Positions 1 through 7,776 of a DNA stretch of 14,522 nt are shown in pieces. The position numbers and the translations under genes are program-made. Position 1 is the first letter of the stretch. Each line of letters starts with the position of its first letter. The stretch spans positions 1 through 14,522 of the forward strand of contig CAMPJM010000042.1 in assembly GCA_946886805.1 (NCBI GenBank). The letters run 5' to 3'. The notes below the pieces were generated by a model. The model worked only from the letters and a program-made list of their open reading frames with translations, did no database searches and was not told the DNA's origin. Origin of the DNA: an uncultured Flammeovirgaceae bacterium (lineage in GTDB: Bacteria; Bacteroidota; Bacteroidia; Cytophagales; Cyclobacteriaceae).

Positions 1-43
1 GAACGGCAGTTGCTATAGAAGTTTAGCGACAAAATCTTTAAAA

Positions 44-301
44 ATGTCGGTGCAATATAAAGTAAATATTATGTGGGAAGAAAAAGATAATAAACTGGTG
101 AGGGAATTTGAATTCAATGATTTTGTTGAAGCTTTCTCATTTATGACAAAAGTGGCTCTATTGAGCGAAAAGGCAAATCACCACCCAAATTGGAGCAACA
201 CTTATAATAAAGTAAGAATTGAGTTGACCAGTCACGATAAGGGAAATAAAGTGACGGAAAGGGATAAAAAGTTGGCCGCAGAAATAGACAAATTATTTTA
301 A
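44..301 (+). CDS. 4a-hydroxytetrahydrobiopterin dehydratase (pterin carbinolamine dehydratase family)
   Basis: Predicted cytosolic enzyme that dehydrates 4a-hydroxytetrahydrobiopterin, the pterin product of aromatic amino acid hydroxylases. The 85-aa length fits this one-domain family. The signature is visible: an EKANHHPNW segment (His46, His47, Pro48), followed about 15 residues later by VRIELTSHD (His64). These are the conserved active-site histidines and the beta-strand motif. The start is uncertain. ATG 44 is used here, but ATG 71 would begin the protein at MWEEKDNKL, where many family members start, and neither has a clear ribosome binding site. The upstream neighbour lies outside the window. 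rsmI follows after 97 nt with its own promoter, so the two are probably not one operon. Family assignment is firm; the physiological substrate is inferred from the family, since no phenylalanine hydroxylase is visible here. Confidence 0.88.
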   Translation: MSVQYKVNIMWEEKDNKLVREFEFNDFVEAFSFMTKVALLSEKANHHPNWSNTYNKVRIELTSHDKGNKVTERDKKLAAEIDKLF

Positions 302-355
302 AATTATTACATCAGTATAATTTCCAAAATTTTATTCTCCCTAATATATAATCAA

Positions 356-363
356 TATATTTG
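356..363 (+). promoter_or_regulatory. Bacteroidota-type -7 promoter element for rsmI
   Basis: TATATTTG matches the Bacteroidota -7 consensus TAnnTTTG and would start transcription near position 370, about 30 nt before the rsmI ATG. No good -33 TTTG is seen at the expected distance. Confidence 0.45.
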
Positions 364-398
364 TGCATTGCTTTATCCTTATATGATAAAAAGCATTC

Positions 399-1079
399 AT
401 GCAGGAAGAAACACAGCTTTACTTAGTACCCACGCCCATTGGTAATCTTGAGGATATTACTTTGAGAGGATTGAGAGTCCTCGGTTTGGTAGATACAATT
501 CTTAGTGAAGATACCAGAAAGTCTGCTATTTTATTAAAGCATTATGATATTGGGAAACCACTGCAGAGTTATCATGCTTTTAATGAGCATCAACAGTTGG
601 AGAAGCTCATAAACAGGCTTAAAGGCGGCGAGAAAATGGCTTTAATAACAGATGCTGGCACCCCAGCCATTTCTGATCCGGGGTATTTACTCGTTAGAGC
701 TGCTTTAAAGGAAAACATAAAGCTGGAATGTCTTCCCGGTGCTACGGCTTTTGTCCCTGCTTTAGTTAAATCGGGATTGCCGGCAGACAGGTTTTTGTTT
801 GAAGGCTTTTTGCCTCATAAGAAAGGAAGGAAAACAAGGCTGGAGCAATTGGCTGGAGAAGAAAAAAGCATGATCTTCTATGAATCACCTTTCCGATTAA
901 TTAAAGCGCTTAAAGAATTTACCTTATGTTTCGGTGCCGATAGATTGGCCTCTGTTTCGAGAGAACTCACCAAAATCTATGAAGAAACCATTAATGGCAC
1001 CCTCGAAGAATTAATTGAGTATTATTCCACACATACTATTAAAGGAGAAATTGTAATTGTTGTCGCTGGTAAAAAATAA
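399..1079 (+). CDS. rsmI: 16S rRNA (cytidine(1402)-2'-O)-methyltransferase RsmI
   Basis: SAM-dependent methyltransferase that puts the 2'-O-methyl group on C1402 of 16S rRNA in the decoding centre. The tetrapyrrole-methylase fold is clear: VPTPIGNLEDIT (residues 10-21), SEDTR (36-40), ALITDAGTPAISDPG (81-95), LPGATAFVPAL (112-122) and GFLPHKKGR (136-144). The last is typical of RsmI rather than of cobalamin methylases. The 226-aa length is near the shorter, C-terminally trimmed forms common in Bacteroidota; E. coli RsmI is longer. The ATG at 399 starts directly before the conserved N-terminus. The stop lies 4 nt before the lnt ATG, so the two genes are almost certainly cotranscribed. Confidence 0.95.
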   Translation: MQEETQLYLVPTPIGNLEDITLRGLRVLGLVDTILSEDTRKSAILLKHYDIGKPLQSYHAFNEHQQLEKLINRLKGGEKMALITDAGTPAISDPGYLLVRAALKENIKLECLPGATAFVPALVKSGLPADRFLFEGFLPHKKGRKTRLEQLAGEEKSMIFYESPFRLIKALKEFTLCFGADRLASVSRELTKIYEETINGTLEELIEYYSTHTIKGEIVIVVAGKK

Positions 1080-1083
1080 GAAA

Positions 1084-2682
1084 ATGAATTTGTGGTTGCT
1101 AACCCTGTTGGGAGGAATCCTATTATGGCTAGGTTGGCCCGTGTTGCCCTTTCCATTCCTGCTTTTTGTGGGGTTTGTTCCCCTTCTTTTCATAGAAGAT
1201 TATATCTCTCGAAATCCGGAGGTGTATAAAGGCAAACATTTCTTTCTGTATACCTATGTGACCTTTCTAATTTGGAATACCGGCACCACCTGGTGGGTGT
1301 ACTATGCTTCCCCTGTTGGCGCAGTTTTTATGATTTTGGCAAATGCACTCTTAATGAGTATTCCTCTTTTGCTGTTCAGGTTTACCAAAAAGGGAGCAGG
1401 ACCTGGCTGGGGCTACTTTTCTTTGGTTCTTTATTGGATAAGCTTTGAATATATCCACCTAAACTGGGATATCTCATGGCCCTGGCTTACGCTGGGCAAT
1501 GGCTTTTCAACGTTCCCCGAGTGGATTCAATGGTATGAGTTTACCGGAGTCTTCGGAGGTACCTTGTGGATTTGGATAGTAAACATACTTTTCTTTTTTG
1601 CCTTAAATAACCGTACTGCTGTAAATGGGATCAAAAGCATAAATGCACGGTTTCTTGTGTATGCTTTTTTACTGATAGGTTTGCCAATTGCATATTCCTA
1701 TTACATATATTCCACCTATGAGGAAGCGGGGGAACCTGTGGAAGTAGTTGTTTTGCAACCCAATATTGATCCATATACCGAAAAGTTTATAGGTTCAGAA
1801 AATTTTATTCCTTTTGAAGAGCAATTGGAGAGGTTCTTCGAGCTGTCAGCCCAAAAAATCACTCCTTCTACTTCCTTTCTTGTGTGGCCGGAAACAGCGA
1901 TTGATTTTAACTTTCGGGAAGAGAGGATTGAGACTTATCCCTATTTTCAGAAAATAGAAAGGTTTAAAGATCGGTTTCCAAATCTCTCACTTTTGTCAGG
2001 TGTGGTAAGCTCTACTGTTTATGAAGATGAGAGAGACCATATGCCATCGACGAGATTTGATGAGCGGATTGGTTATTATGATGTATTTAATACAGGAATG
2101 TTTCTGGAAAATGATACCGTTGCCTTCTATCATAAATCCAAACTTGTGCCAGGTGTAGAAATTATGCCATACCCTGAGGCCATAGGATTTGTTTCAGATT
2201 TACTTTTTGACCTTGGCGGCACGTCGGGTGGTTATGGAAGGCAAACAGAAAAGACGGTTTTCTTCAACAACGATAGTGTGGGAATAGCTCCTTCCATTTG
2301 TTACGAATCCATTTATGGAGATTACATGCGAGAGTTCGTTTTGAATGGTGCTGATTTTATTTTCATCATTACCAACGACGGTTGGTGGTGGAAATCCTCA
2401 GGTTACAAGCAACACCTTCAATATGCTACTCTACGTGCAATTGAAAACAGAAGAAGCATTGCCAGGTCTGCGAATACGGGTATATCATGTTTTATAAATC
2501 AACGTGGCGACATTTTGCAACCTACAGAATTTTGGACTCAGGATGTAATCAAAGGGATTATCAAATCCAATGATGAAATCACTTTCTACACCCGTTATGG
2601 CGACTATATAGCAAGAACGACAATTTGGTTATCCGTTTTTGTGTTTTTAGCGGGGATAGTAAAACGAAAACTCACCCGATAA
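1084..2682 (+). CDS. lnt: Apolipoprotein N-acyltransferase Lnt
   Basis: Inner-membrane enzyme that adds the third acyl chain to the N-terminal cysteine of lipoproteins. The N-terminal half (about residues 1-210) is a run of hydrophobic helices. The C-terminal half is a nitrilase-like domain with the catalytic triad visible: Glu270 in VWPETAIDF, Lys351 in YHKSKLVPG, and the nucleophile Cys406 in PSICYES. A last hydrophobic segment near the C-terminus (WLSVFVFLAGIV) matches the family topology. The 532-aa length compares with 512 in E. coli. ATG 1084, 4 nt after the rsmI stop, is chosen over an in-frame TTG at 1057 that would overlap rsmI and add nine hydrophilic residues. A lipoprotein substrate candidate is encoded in this window at 11450-12055. 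Confidence 0.95.
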   Translation: MNLWLLTLLGGILLWLGWPVLPFPFLLFVGFVPLLFIEDYISRNPEVYKGKHFFLYTYVTFLIWNTGTTWWVYYASPVGAVFMILANALLMSIPLLLFRFTKKGAGPGWGYFSLVLYWISFEYIHLNWDISWPWLTLGNGFSTFPEWIQWYEFTGVFGGTLWIWIVNILFFFALNNRTAVNGIKSINARFLVYAFLLIGLPIAYSYYIYSTYEEAGEPVEVVVLQPNIDPYTEKFIGSENFIPFEEQLERFFELSAQKITPSTSFLVWPETAIDFNFREERIETYPYFQKIERFKDRFPNLSLLSGVVSSTVYEDERDHMPSTRFDERIGYYDVFNTGMFLENDTVAFYHKSKLVPGVEIMPYPEAIGFVSDLLFDLGGTSGGYGRQTEKTVFFNNDSVGIAPSICYESIYGDYMREFVLNGADFIFIITNDGWWWKSSGYKQHLQYATLRAIENRRSIARSANTGISCFINQRGDILQPTEFWTQDVIKGIIKSNDEITFYTRYGDYIARTTIWLSVFVFLAGIVKRKLTR

Positions 2683-2721
2683 AAAATTAATTTTTAAATC
2701 TATTAAATATTTGATTCCAAT

Positions 2722-3522
2722 ATGGACGATTTACAGCAGCTTTTACATCAAACTATTTCCATTTGTAAGGAAGTTGGAGCCTTTGTAAAACATGAACATG
2801 GTATATTTAAAAAATCTTCAATAGAATACAAAGGACACAATGACCTGGTTTCTTATGTAGACAAAGAGGCAGAAAAGAAATTGGTTCAAGGCTTAGGTAC
2901 TTTATTGCCGGAGTCGGGATTTATAGCCGAGGAAGGGACGACCAGCAAAAGAGGTGTGGTGTACAACTGGATTGTTGACCCTATTGACGGGACAACAAAT
3001 TTTATACACGGTTTACCAGTATTCGCAATTAGTGTTGCATTAATGCAGGAAAAGGAAATTATTTTGGGAGTTGTGCTTGAAATCAATCGGGATGAATGTT
3101 TTTATGCCACAAAGGGAGGGAAGGCTTTTTGTAATGGTGTTCCAATAAGCGTATCCAATACTCCCGCGTTGAAAGATGCTTTAATTGCCACTGGGTTTCC
3201 CTATTACGATTTTGGTAAAATGGATATCTATCTGGCAATACTAAAAGATTTTATGAAAGATAGCCATGGCGTAAGGAGATTAGGAAGTGCAGCTGTAGAT
3301 CTTGTTTATGTAGCATGTGGTAGGTTCGAAGCTTTTTTTGAGTACAATCTGAATGCCTGGGATGTTGCGGCCGGTGTTTTAATAGTTCAGGAGGCCGGCG
3401 GTATTGTTACGGACTTCAAAAATGGCGATAACTATATCTTTGGCGGTGAACTTTTAGCAGCGAATGCAATTCACGGCGAAGCATTAGCAGTAATTAATAA
3501 AAACTGGGAAGCTCGTGTTTAG
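2722..3522 (+). CDS. Inositol-monophosphatase family protein (SuhB/IMPase-like)
   Basis: Mg2+-dependent sugar or inositol phosphate phosphatase of the IMPase fold. The metal-binding motifs are all present: EE at 70-71 (FIAEEGTT), DPIDGTTNF at 86-94, and WDVAAG at 213-218, which carries the third metal aspartate (Asp214). The 266-aa length is normal for the family. Exact substrate cannot be read from sequence; myo-inositol-1-phosphate is the usual annotation, but family members also act on NADP, PAP or fructose bisphosphate. The gene lies 39 nt after lnt. An AATATTTG just upstream (2706-2713) is a near-match to the -7 element, so it may be read with lnt or from its own weak promoter. Its TAG stop is the first edge of the palindromic element that follows. 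Confidence 0.92.
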   Translation: MDDLQQLLHQTISICKEVGAFVKHEHGIFKKSSIEYKGHNDLVSYVDKEAEKKLVQGLGTLLPESGFIAEEGTTSKRGVVYNWIVDPIDGTTNFIHGLPVFAISVALMQEKEIILGVVLEINRDECFYATKGGKAFCNGVPISVSNTPALKDALIATGFPYYDFGKMDIYLAILKDFMKDSHGVRRLGSAAVDLVYVACGRFEAFFEYNLNAWDVAAGVLIVQEAGGIVTDFKNGDNYIFGGELLAANAIHGEALAVINKNWEARV

Positions 3523-3700
3523 CCCTAAGGGTTCGTTACGAAATAAGTTGTTCAAAATATAGGTAGTTTTTTGTTCTTTATCAAGGCTTAAAATCTGAGA
3601 ATAGCCGTAGCTATTTGTCCGCCAGCTGGCGGATTGTAACGATGAGAAAGGACTAAAAAAACAAGTATAAATGTACAAGTTATTTTGTCACAAGCCCTAA
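3521..3700. repeat. Long imperfect palindrome between convergent genes, MITE-like
   Basis: The whole gap between two convergent stop codons is one imperfect inverted repeat. The outer arms, about 3526-3555 against 3672-3701 read in reverse complement, agree at roughly 22 of 29 positions. Weaker symmetry continues inward through T-rich stretches to two small hairpins at the centre: AATAGC/GCTATT around CGTA (3599-3614) and the perfect 16-bp palindrome TCCGCCAGCTGGCGGA (3618-3633). The 8-mer AGCCCTAA stands at both outer edges (3521-3528 and 3693-3700) in direct orientation and could be a target-site duplication. No coding sequence is credible here. It may be a small non-autonomous element or dispersed repeat, and may act as a bidirectional transcription end for both flanking genes. 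Confidence 0.6.
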
Positions 3701-3704
3701 TCCC

Positions 3705-4727
3705 TTATGCCCATACTTTGGTGCCCTCGGTGCAATTTTTGCAAATTTCAATTTGATCCCTGCCCTTTAGTATTGTTCCCCTGAAACGGGTATAGCTTTC
3801 ACTATTCCATATACTCTCAAAAGAGGCTGATTTTAAGCTTCCCAACTGATGCTGGGCATCTTTATCAAAACAGCACGGAACAATGGCACCGTTCCAGGTA
3901 ACTACACAACTGTGCCACATTTTCCAACAATGGTTTATCAGCTTGTTTTTTATTGCGTAAGTCCCGTCACTTTGCTTTTTATACCTTGAGTATTTCTCTA
4001 TAGTAGGAATTAGGGAAGAGCCATGTTCGTAGTCGTATATCTGGGCTGTTTTTAAACCTACCTCTTCAACCCCTAATTCCTTAGCGAGTGTTTGTAATTC
4101 TTCAATTTGATGTTCGTTTGGTTTTACAACAAGAAATTGAAATATGACGTGAGGAGTATTAGAATTTAGCGTTTTTTTCCATTGGACAATCCTTTTTGTG
4201 CCTTCTATCACCTTTTCAAGGTTTCCGCCTTTCCTATAAGCAGCATACGTTTCCTGGGTGGTTCCGTCAATAGAAATTATAAGTCTGTCAAGTCCGGATT
4301 CTACCGTTTTTCTCGCATTTTCGTCCGATAGATAATGCGCATTCGTCGAGGTGGAAGTATAGATTTTCCGGGATGAGGCGTATTCAATCAATTCAAAAAA
4401 ACGGGGATGTAAATAGGGCTCTCCCTGAAAATATAATAGTAAGTACAATAGTGTGTCTTGTAGTTCATCTATCAGTGTTTTGTAAATATCGTCCTTAAGC
4501 ATACCTGTTGGTCGTGTAAAAGATCTCAACCCACTAGGGCATTCAGGGCACCTCAAGTTGCAGGAAGTGGTAGGTTCAATTGAAATGCTGACTGGAAGGC
4601 CGAAGTGCACCGGCTTTTTAAGAAGCTTTGATAGAAAGTAACTGCCTATGATTTTACTTGCATTCTTCCCTCTTTTCCAGGTTAGCTTTGAGGCAAAGTT
4701 TAAACCATCTTTCCAGTTACTATTCAC
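3705..4727 (-). CDS. Radical SAM/SPASM domain protein
   Basis: Iron-sulfur enzyme that uses SAM to generate a 5'-deoxyadenosyl radical; the substrate is not recognisable. The radical SAM cluster motif is CNLRCPEC (Cys56, Cys60, Cys63). It is followed by the YFQGEPYLHP segment (99-108), which corresponds to the GEP SAM-binding motif. The C-terminal SPASM domain for auxiliary clusters is marked by Cys267, Cys274, Cys285-Cys286, Cys329 and Cys332. SPASM proteins modify peptides, proteins or alcohols, but no small precursor-peptide gene is seen nearby, so a RiPP role is not supported. The start is a GTG at 4727; no ATG lies close. The gene is transcribed towards the IMPase gene and divergently from the DUF4230 gene. 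Length is 340 aa. Confidence 0.88.
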   Translation of the reverse strand: MNSNWKDGLNFASKLTWKRGKNASKIIGSYFLSKLLKKPVHFGLPVSISIEPTTSCNLRCPECPSGLRSFTRPTGMLKDDIYKTLIDELQDTLLYLLLYFQGEPYLHPRFFELIEYASSRKIYTSTSTNAHYLSDENARKTVESGLDRLIISIDGTTQETYAAYRKGGNLEKVIEGTKRIVQWKKTLNSNTPHVIFQFLVVKPNEHQIEELQTLAKELGVEEVGLKTAQIYDYEHGSSLIPTIEKYSRYKKQSDGTYAIKNKLINHCWKMWHSCVVTWNGAIVPCCFDKDAQHQLGSLKSASFESIWNSESYTRFRGTILKGRDQIEICKNCTEGTKVWA

Positions 4728-4891
4728 GATTATTCTTTTACCACTAATCTACTAAAAATGATTGGTACCTGCTATAACATTATAATCATATGGCCGTTCT
4801 GATTAGATGCTATGGTTATTTTTCTAGCTGTTTTACTATTATGTTCATTTTTTACCCGCTACTAAATAATTGGAAATAAACAGGAAATGGA

Positions 4892-5542
4892 ATGATGCAT
4901 CTTTTCTTGAAAGTTATATTAAAGATTTTACCTTGGTTGGTTTTAATTCTATTGCTTTATTTTCTGGTAGCGAATTATACCGGTTGGCCGTTTGGAGAGA
5001 CTGAAGAGCCCAAGACAGAGATTTCCAATACCACAATCTTAAATAAAATAGAGGCCTTAGGAAAGCTTGAGCTGGTTAAATACAATTTTCAGGAAATCAC
5101 AGAACTTACAGAGAAGAATAGTAAATTTTTAGGCATATTTCCTTCTGGGGACTCAAAGGCGGTGTTAATCAGTCAAGGGGAAGCGGTAGGCTGTATCGAT
5201 TTAACTCAAATAAGTGCCAGAAATATCTTGGTGAAGGGCGATTCTTTTATTATAAAGCTACCAGCCCCTGAATTATGCTATTACAAGTTAAATCTGGAAA
5301 AAACCAGAATTTATTCTATAGAAAAGGGCGTTTACTATAAAGATGAGCGGGAAATGATCCAAAAAGCATATAGAGTTGCAGAGAGGCAGATTAAAGAAGC
5401 AGCTTTAGAATCGGGAATTTTAAAAAACACAGAAGAAAACGCTGAGATTATTCTTCGGCCATTTTTGGAAGAGGTAACAAAGAAAAAAGTATATTTTTCG
5501 AAATCAATAAAACAGGAAAATATAAGAATTAAATCGCGTTGA
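4892..5542 (+). CDS. DUF4230 domain-containing membrane-anchored protein
   Basis: A single N-terminal transmembrane segment (about residues 4-27, rich in Leu, Ile and Val) anchors a soluble domain of about 160 residues. The domain resembles DUF4230: a LGKLELVKYNFQEITE strand region, the central ISQGEAVGCIDLTQI and GDSFIIKLPAPEL segments, and a long charged helix near the C-terminus (KAYRVAERQIKEAALESGIL). No catalytic residues are known for the family and I infer no function. Length (216 aa) is normal for the family. Two ATG codons stand in tandem at 4892 and 4895, preceded by an AGGAAATGGA sequence that may serve as ribosome binding site. The gene shares a 164-nt divergent intergenic region with the radical SAM gene, with no clear TAnnTTTG promoter in it. 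Confidence 0.75.
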   Translation: MMHLFLKVILKILPWLVLILLLYFLVANYTGWPFGETEEPKTEISNTTILNKIEALGKLELVKYNFQEITELTEKNSKFLGIFPSGDSKAVLISQGEAVGCIDLTQISARNILVKGDSFIIKLPAPELCYYKLNLEKTRIYSIEKGVYYKDEREMIQKAYRVAERQIKEAALESGILKNTEENAEIILRPFLEEVTKKKVYFSKSIKQENIRIKSR

Positions 5543-5585
5543 AAATGAGCTCAGCTCAACATTACAAAAAAAGCTCAGAAAGAAC

Positions 5586-6344
5586 TTATAATTTTTGAAG
5601 TAGCCGTGTCGCATTGTTGGTGTAAGAGTTATTGCTCGTTTTATCTATCAATTCGACGAGGCGTTCCTTCGCTTCTTTTATATGGTTTAGCTTTAGCTCG
5701 GTTAATGCAATGTACCAGATAGCTGTATCCCTCATCTTATCTTCAGAAAGGCTTTCGGCTTTTTTAAAATTCAACAATGCTTTATCGTCAGCGTTACTTT
5801 CCAAATAGGTCAGTCCTAAATACAGGTATAAACGGGCATCGCCGGGGCTGGCAATAATTTCTTTTTCTAAAGCTGGAATCGCTCTTTCAAAGTCCCTGTT
5901 TTGATAATGGGTAATGCCAAAAGTTTCTTCTTGTTCCAGACCAATATCTTTAAATAGAGGATGGGTGGACAAGCTTTCACTATAGTATTGATTAAATAAG
6001 GCGATGTTATCAGATGATTTATCGAGGACAAAGAATGAAGAGATAAGGCAAATGACCAGAAGTAAAAATATTCCAATTATTTTCACGACTGTTTTTTTCT
6101 TCCGAAGATCAGCTATATTGTTGCTTATATCACCACTCTTTCTTCCTACAGCTAGTAACCCCCGTTTGATTTTTCTTGTTTTTCCCGAAAAAGTGCTGCC
6201 AAACGAACCCCTATAAGAAGAGGTTATCCTTGCGAGTTCAGGGTCAGAGTTGAGCTTTTTTTCAAATAAGTTTCTTTCCTCAGGATCTAGGTGTCCATGC
6301 AGGTATTTTTCAATTAATGTTATTTGGTCTGTTTCCTCTCTCAT
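5586..6344 (-). CDS. TPR-repeat membrane protein with anti-sigma-like N-terminus
   Basis: The N-terminal 50 residues (LIEKYLHGHLDPEERNLFEKKL and neighbours) resemble the helical start of Bacteroidota anti-sigma-like and TPR proteins, but lack the His/Cys zinc ligands of a true zinc-finger anti-sigma domain. A transmembrane helix follows (about residues 88-106, KIIGIFLLLVICLISSFFVL). The C-terminal part has tetratricopeptide-type repeats, the clearest being FERAIPALEKEI and ARLYLYLGLTYLE with DKALLNFKKAE after it. It is thus likely a single-pass inner-membrane protein with a periplasmic TPR domain for protein contacts. ATG 6344 is chosen: a GGGAG lies just upstream, whereas the longer frame would start at a TTG at 6365 that abuts its GGGG. 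No sigma factor gene is next to it, so a role in sigma control is not supported. 252 aa. Confidence 0.7.
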   Translation of the reverse strand: MREETDQITLIEKYLHGHLDPEERNLFEKKLNSDPELARITSSYRGSFGSTFSGKTRKIKRGLLAVGRKSGDISNNIADLRKKKTVVKIIGIFLLLVICLISSFFVLDKSSDNIALFNQYYSESLSTHPLFKDIGLEQEETFGITHYQNRDFERAIPALEKEIIASPGDARLYLYLGLTYLESNADDKALLNFKKAESLSEDKMRDTAIWYIALTELKLNHIKEAKERLVELIDKTSNNSYTNNATRLLQKL

Positions 6345-6389
6345 ATGCTCCCGGCTGAATAGCAACCCCTTACAAGTAAATAGTCTTAA

Positions 6390-6421
6390 TTAACGTTAGT
6401 AATTTGCAATTATTACGTTAA
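6390..6421. promoter_or_regulatory. Inverted repeat upstream of the TPR gene, possible operator
   Basis: Arms TTAACGTTAGTAATT and AATTATTACGTTAA pair with one bulge and one mismatch around a TTGC centre. The repeat lies about 45-75 nt upstream of the ATG at 6344. The minus strand just upstream carries TATCTTTA, a one-mismatch -7 element, so the dyad would fall in the early transcript or at the start site. It could be an operator or an mRNA hairpin. The AT-rich arms are too weak for a terminator. Confidence 0.35.
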
Positions 6422-6495
6422 AGATAGTATTTTCTGGTACTAATTTATGTTTTATTTTTGTTTTTTTAATACATTCTAAATAAAAGCGCAAAATA

Positions 6496-6975
6496 TCATT
6501 GGTGTGGAAATTGCTCGTTGATCTTGTTCCATACTAATTCTGTTTCGTAACCTTTGTTTATCAGATAATTTGCGATCTTGTTTTTAAAAATGTATCCATT
6601 CTTATCACTTATTTCATTGGCTTTTTTTTCTATTAAAACACCGATCTTTTGTTCATAATCGTCATCATCAATTTCTTTTAAGGCTTCCTGAATACAATAG
6701 GTAGAAATTTTTTTTTGTGTGAGCGCCAGCTTTATTTTGACTTTTCCCCAATTGTTAATCCTAAATTTACCACCAGCGTAGGCTTTAGCATATCTTTCCT
6801 CATTTAAAAAGCCATCTGTAATCATAGAAATGATCACTTCTTCCACCTCATCACCATATAGGCCATATTCATAAAGCTTATTTCTTAGTTCTTGATGAGT
6901 CCTTTCTCGATATGAGCAGTAAGAGGCAGCTTTTAAGGTTGCATCTTTCAAGGATATTCCAGAAGTGTTCGACAT
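6496..6975 (-). CDS. recX: Regulatory protein RecX
   Basis: RecX binds RecA filaments and limits recombination and the SOS response. The protein shows the three-helix repeats of the family: ALKAASYCSYRERTHQELRNKL-type first repeat (residues about 12-35), EEVIISMITDGFLNEERYAKAY with the characteristic GFLNEERYA motif, then FRINNWGKVKIKLALTQKKIS and a last repeat ending IANYLINKGYETELVWNKI. The ATG at 6975 gives 159 aa, the usual length; a TTG at 7008 would add eleven residues unlike the family start. No recA is in the window, so it is not in the recA-recX operon arrangement seen in some bacteria. It lies 130 nt upstream of the TPR gene and 127 nt downstream of the DoxX-like gene, on the same strand. 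Confidence 0.9.
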   Translation of the reverse strand: MSNTSGISLKDATLKAASYCSYRERTHQELRNKLYEYGLYGDEVEEVIISMITDGFLNEERYAKAYAGGKFRINNWGKVKIKLALTQKKISTYCIQEALKEIDDDDYEQKIGVLIEKKANEISDKNGYIFKNKIANYLINKGYETELVWNKINEQFPHQ

Positions 6976-7101
6976 GAATAACTGTTCACTAAAAGAAAAA
7001 ATAATCAAAAAATGATAAAAAAAATAATTTCCAGATAGGAAATACTAAATGTAAAAAATAAAAAGGAGTTCCTGAAGTTGTCGAAGAAAAAAAACCAGAT
7101 T

Positions 7102-7545
7102 CTATTGCTGTTTTTCGCGCAAGTCTAAAATATATTGTTGCAGAGAGATTTTACCCGACCCATAAATCAGAAAAATGACGAGGAAAACCAATACTGCCAG
7201 AGAAAATCCTAATTCGGAATTGGCAGCGAAAAATCCTTTCGTAGCATTGACAAAAATAACTGCGCCAAGCAGAATGGGAAGTTGGAATAAAACAGCGATC
7301 CTGGTTCCAAGACCAAGAGCAATAAAAATACCTCCGAAAATATGTGCAAAGGCAATGAAATGCACCAAACTTAATGTGGCAAGATTCGCTTCACTGTTCC
7401 TTATTAACTCCAATAAAGCTTCAGAATCTCTGGTATAAATATATCCTTTAAAGAAAATCACCAAGCCAAGGGTCATCCTAACAAAATTAAGCCATTTCGG
7501 ATAATGTGTATTTGCCCAGGATTCGAGGTGATATATAGATTTCAT
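7102..7545 (-). CDS. DoxX family membrane protein
   Basis: Small integral membrane protein of the DoxX family. Four hydrophobic helices are visible: FVRMTLGLVIFFKGYIY, the segment around LVHFIAFAHIFGGIFIALGL, VLFQLPILLGAVIFV, and LAVLVFLVIFLIYGSG. The R-x-x-LG-x-x-x-x-x-KG start and HIFGGIFIALGLGTR segment are typical of DoxX/DoxD-like proteins. The molecular role in bacteria like this is not settled; members have been linked to redox balance at the membrane. The start is set at ATG 7545 (147 aa, MKSIYHLESW); the longer frame needs a TTG at 7599 and adds a phenylalanine-rich stretch unlike the family. I see no TAnnTTTG promoter upstream. Confidence 0.8.
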   Translation of the reverse strand: MKSIYHLESWANTHYPKWLNFVRMTLGLVIFFKGYIYTRDSEALLELIRNSEANLATLSLVHFIAFAHIFGGIFIALGLGTRIAVLFQLPILLGAVIFVNATKGFFAANSELGFSLAVLVFLVIFLIYGSGKISLQQYILDLREKQQ

Positions 7546-7747
7546 AGCAAAAGATCGTAGTGGTGAAATAAATATATGAAAAAAAAATGAAAAATTCAAA
7601 CGATTGCGCTGATAATTAAATAATTAGGGTTTGCTCTGTTGTCAAAAAATGAAGGCTAGGGAGAAAGTTAAAAAGCAAAGTGATACTTTAAAACTGATTA
7701 AGTTTTAAGGTATATCAGCCTGTCGAATTTAAAGGAATGTCGTTTTC

Positions 7748-7776
7748 AAAAAAAAGGCTATTTCACATAGCCTTTT
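7748..7776 (-). terminator. Intrinsic terminator overlapping the end of the YcxB-like gene
   Basis: On the minus strand AAAAGGCTAT and ATAGCCTTTT form a perfect 10-bp stem with a 5-nt loop, followed by an unbroken run of eight T. The stem contains the last codons and the TAG stop of the YcxB-like gene (stop at 7758-7760). It should separate that transcript from the DoxX-like gene downstream. Confidence 0.88.

Noticed and set aside
301..323. Inverted repeat AAATTAT/ATAATTT after the first gene as a terminator
   Set aside because: The stem has only A-T pairs and no T-run behind it, so it is too weak to support termination.
1057..1083. TTG start for lnt, nine codons earlier
   Set aside because: It would overlap rsmI; ATG 1084 gives the normal hydrophobic start and a 4-nt spacing.
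7071..7085. CCTGAAGTTGTCGAA, similar to a widespread dispersed repeat type
   Set aside because: It is short and degenerate, with no second copy in the window and no clear ends.
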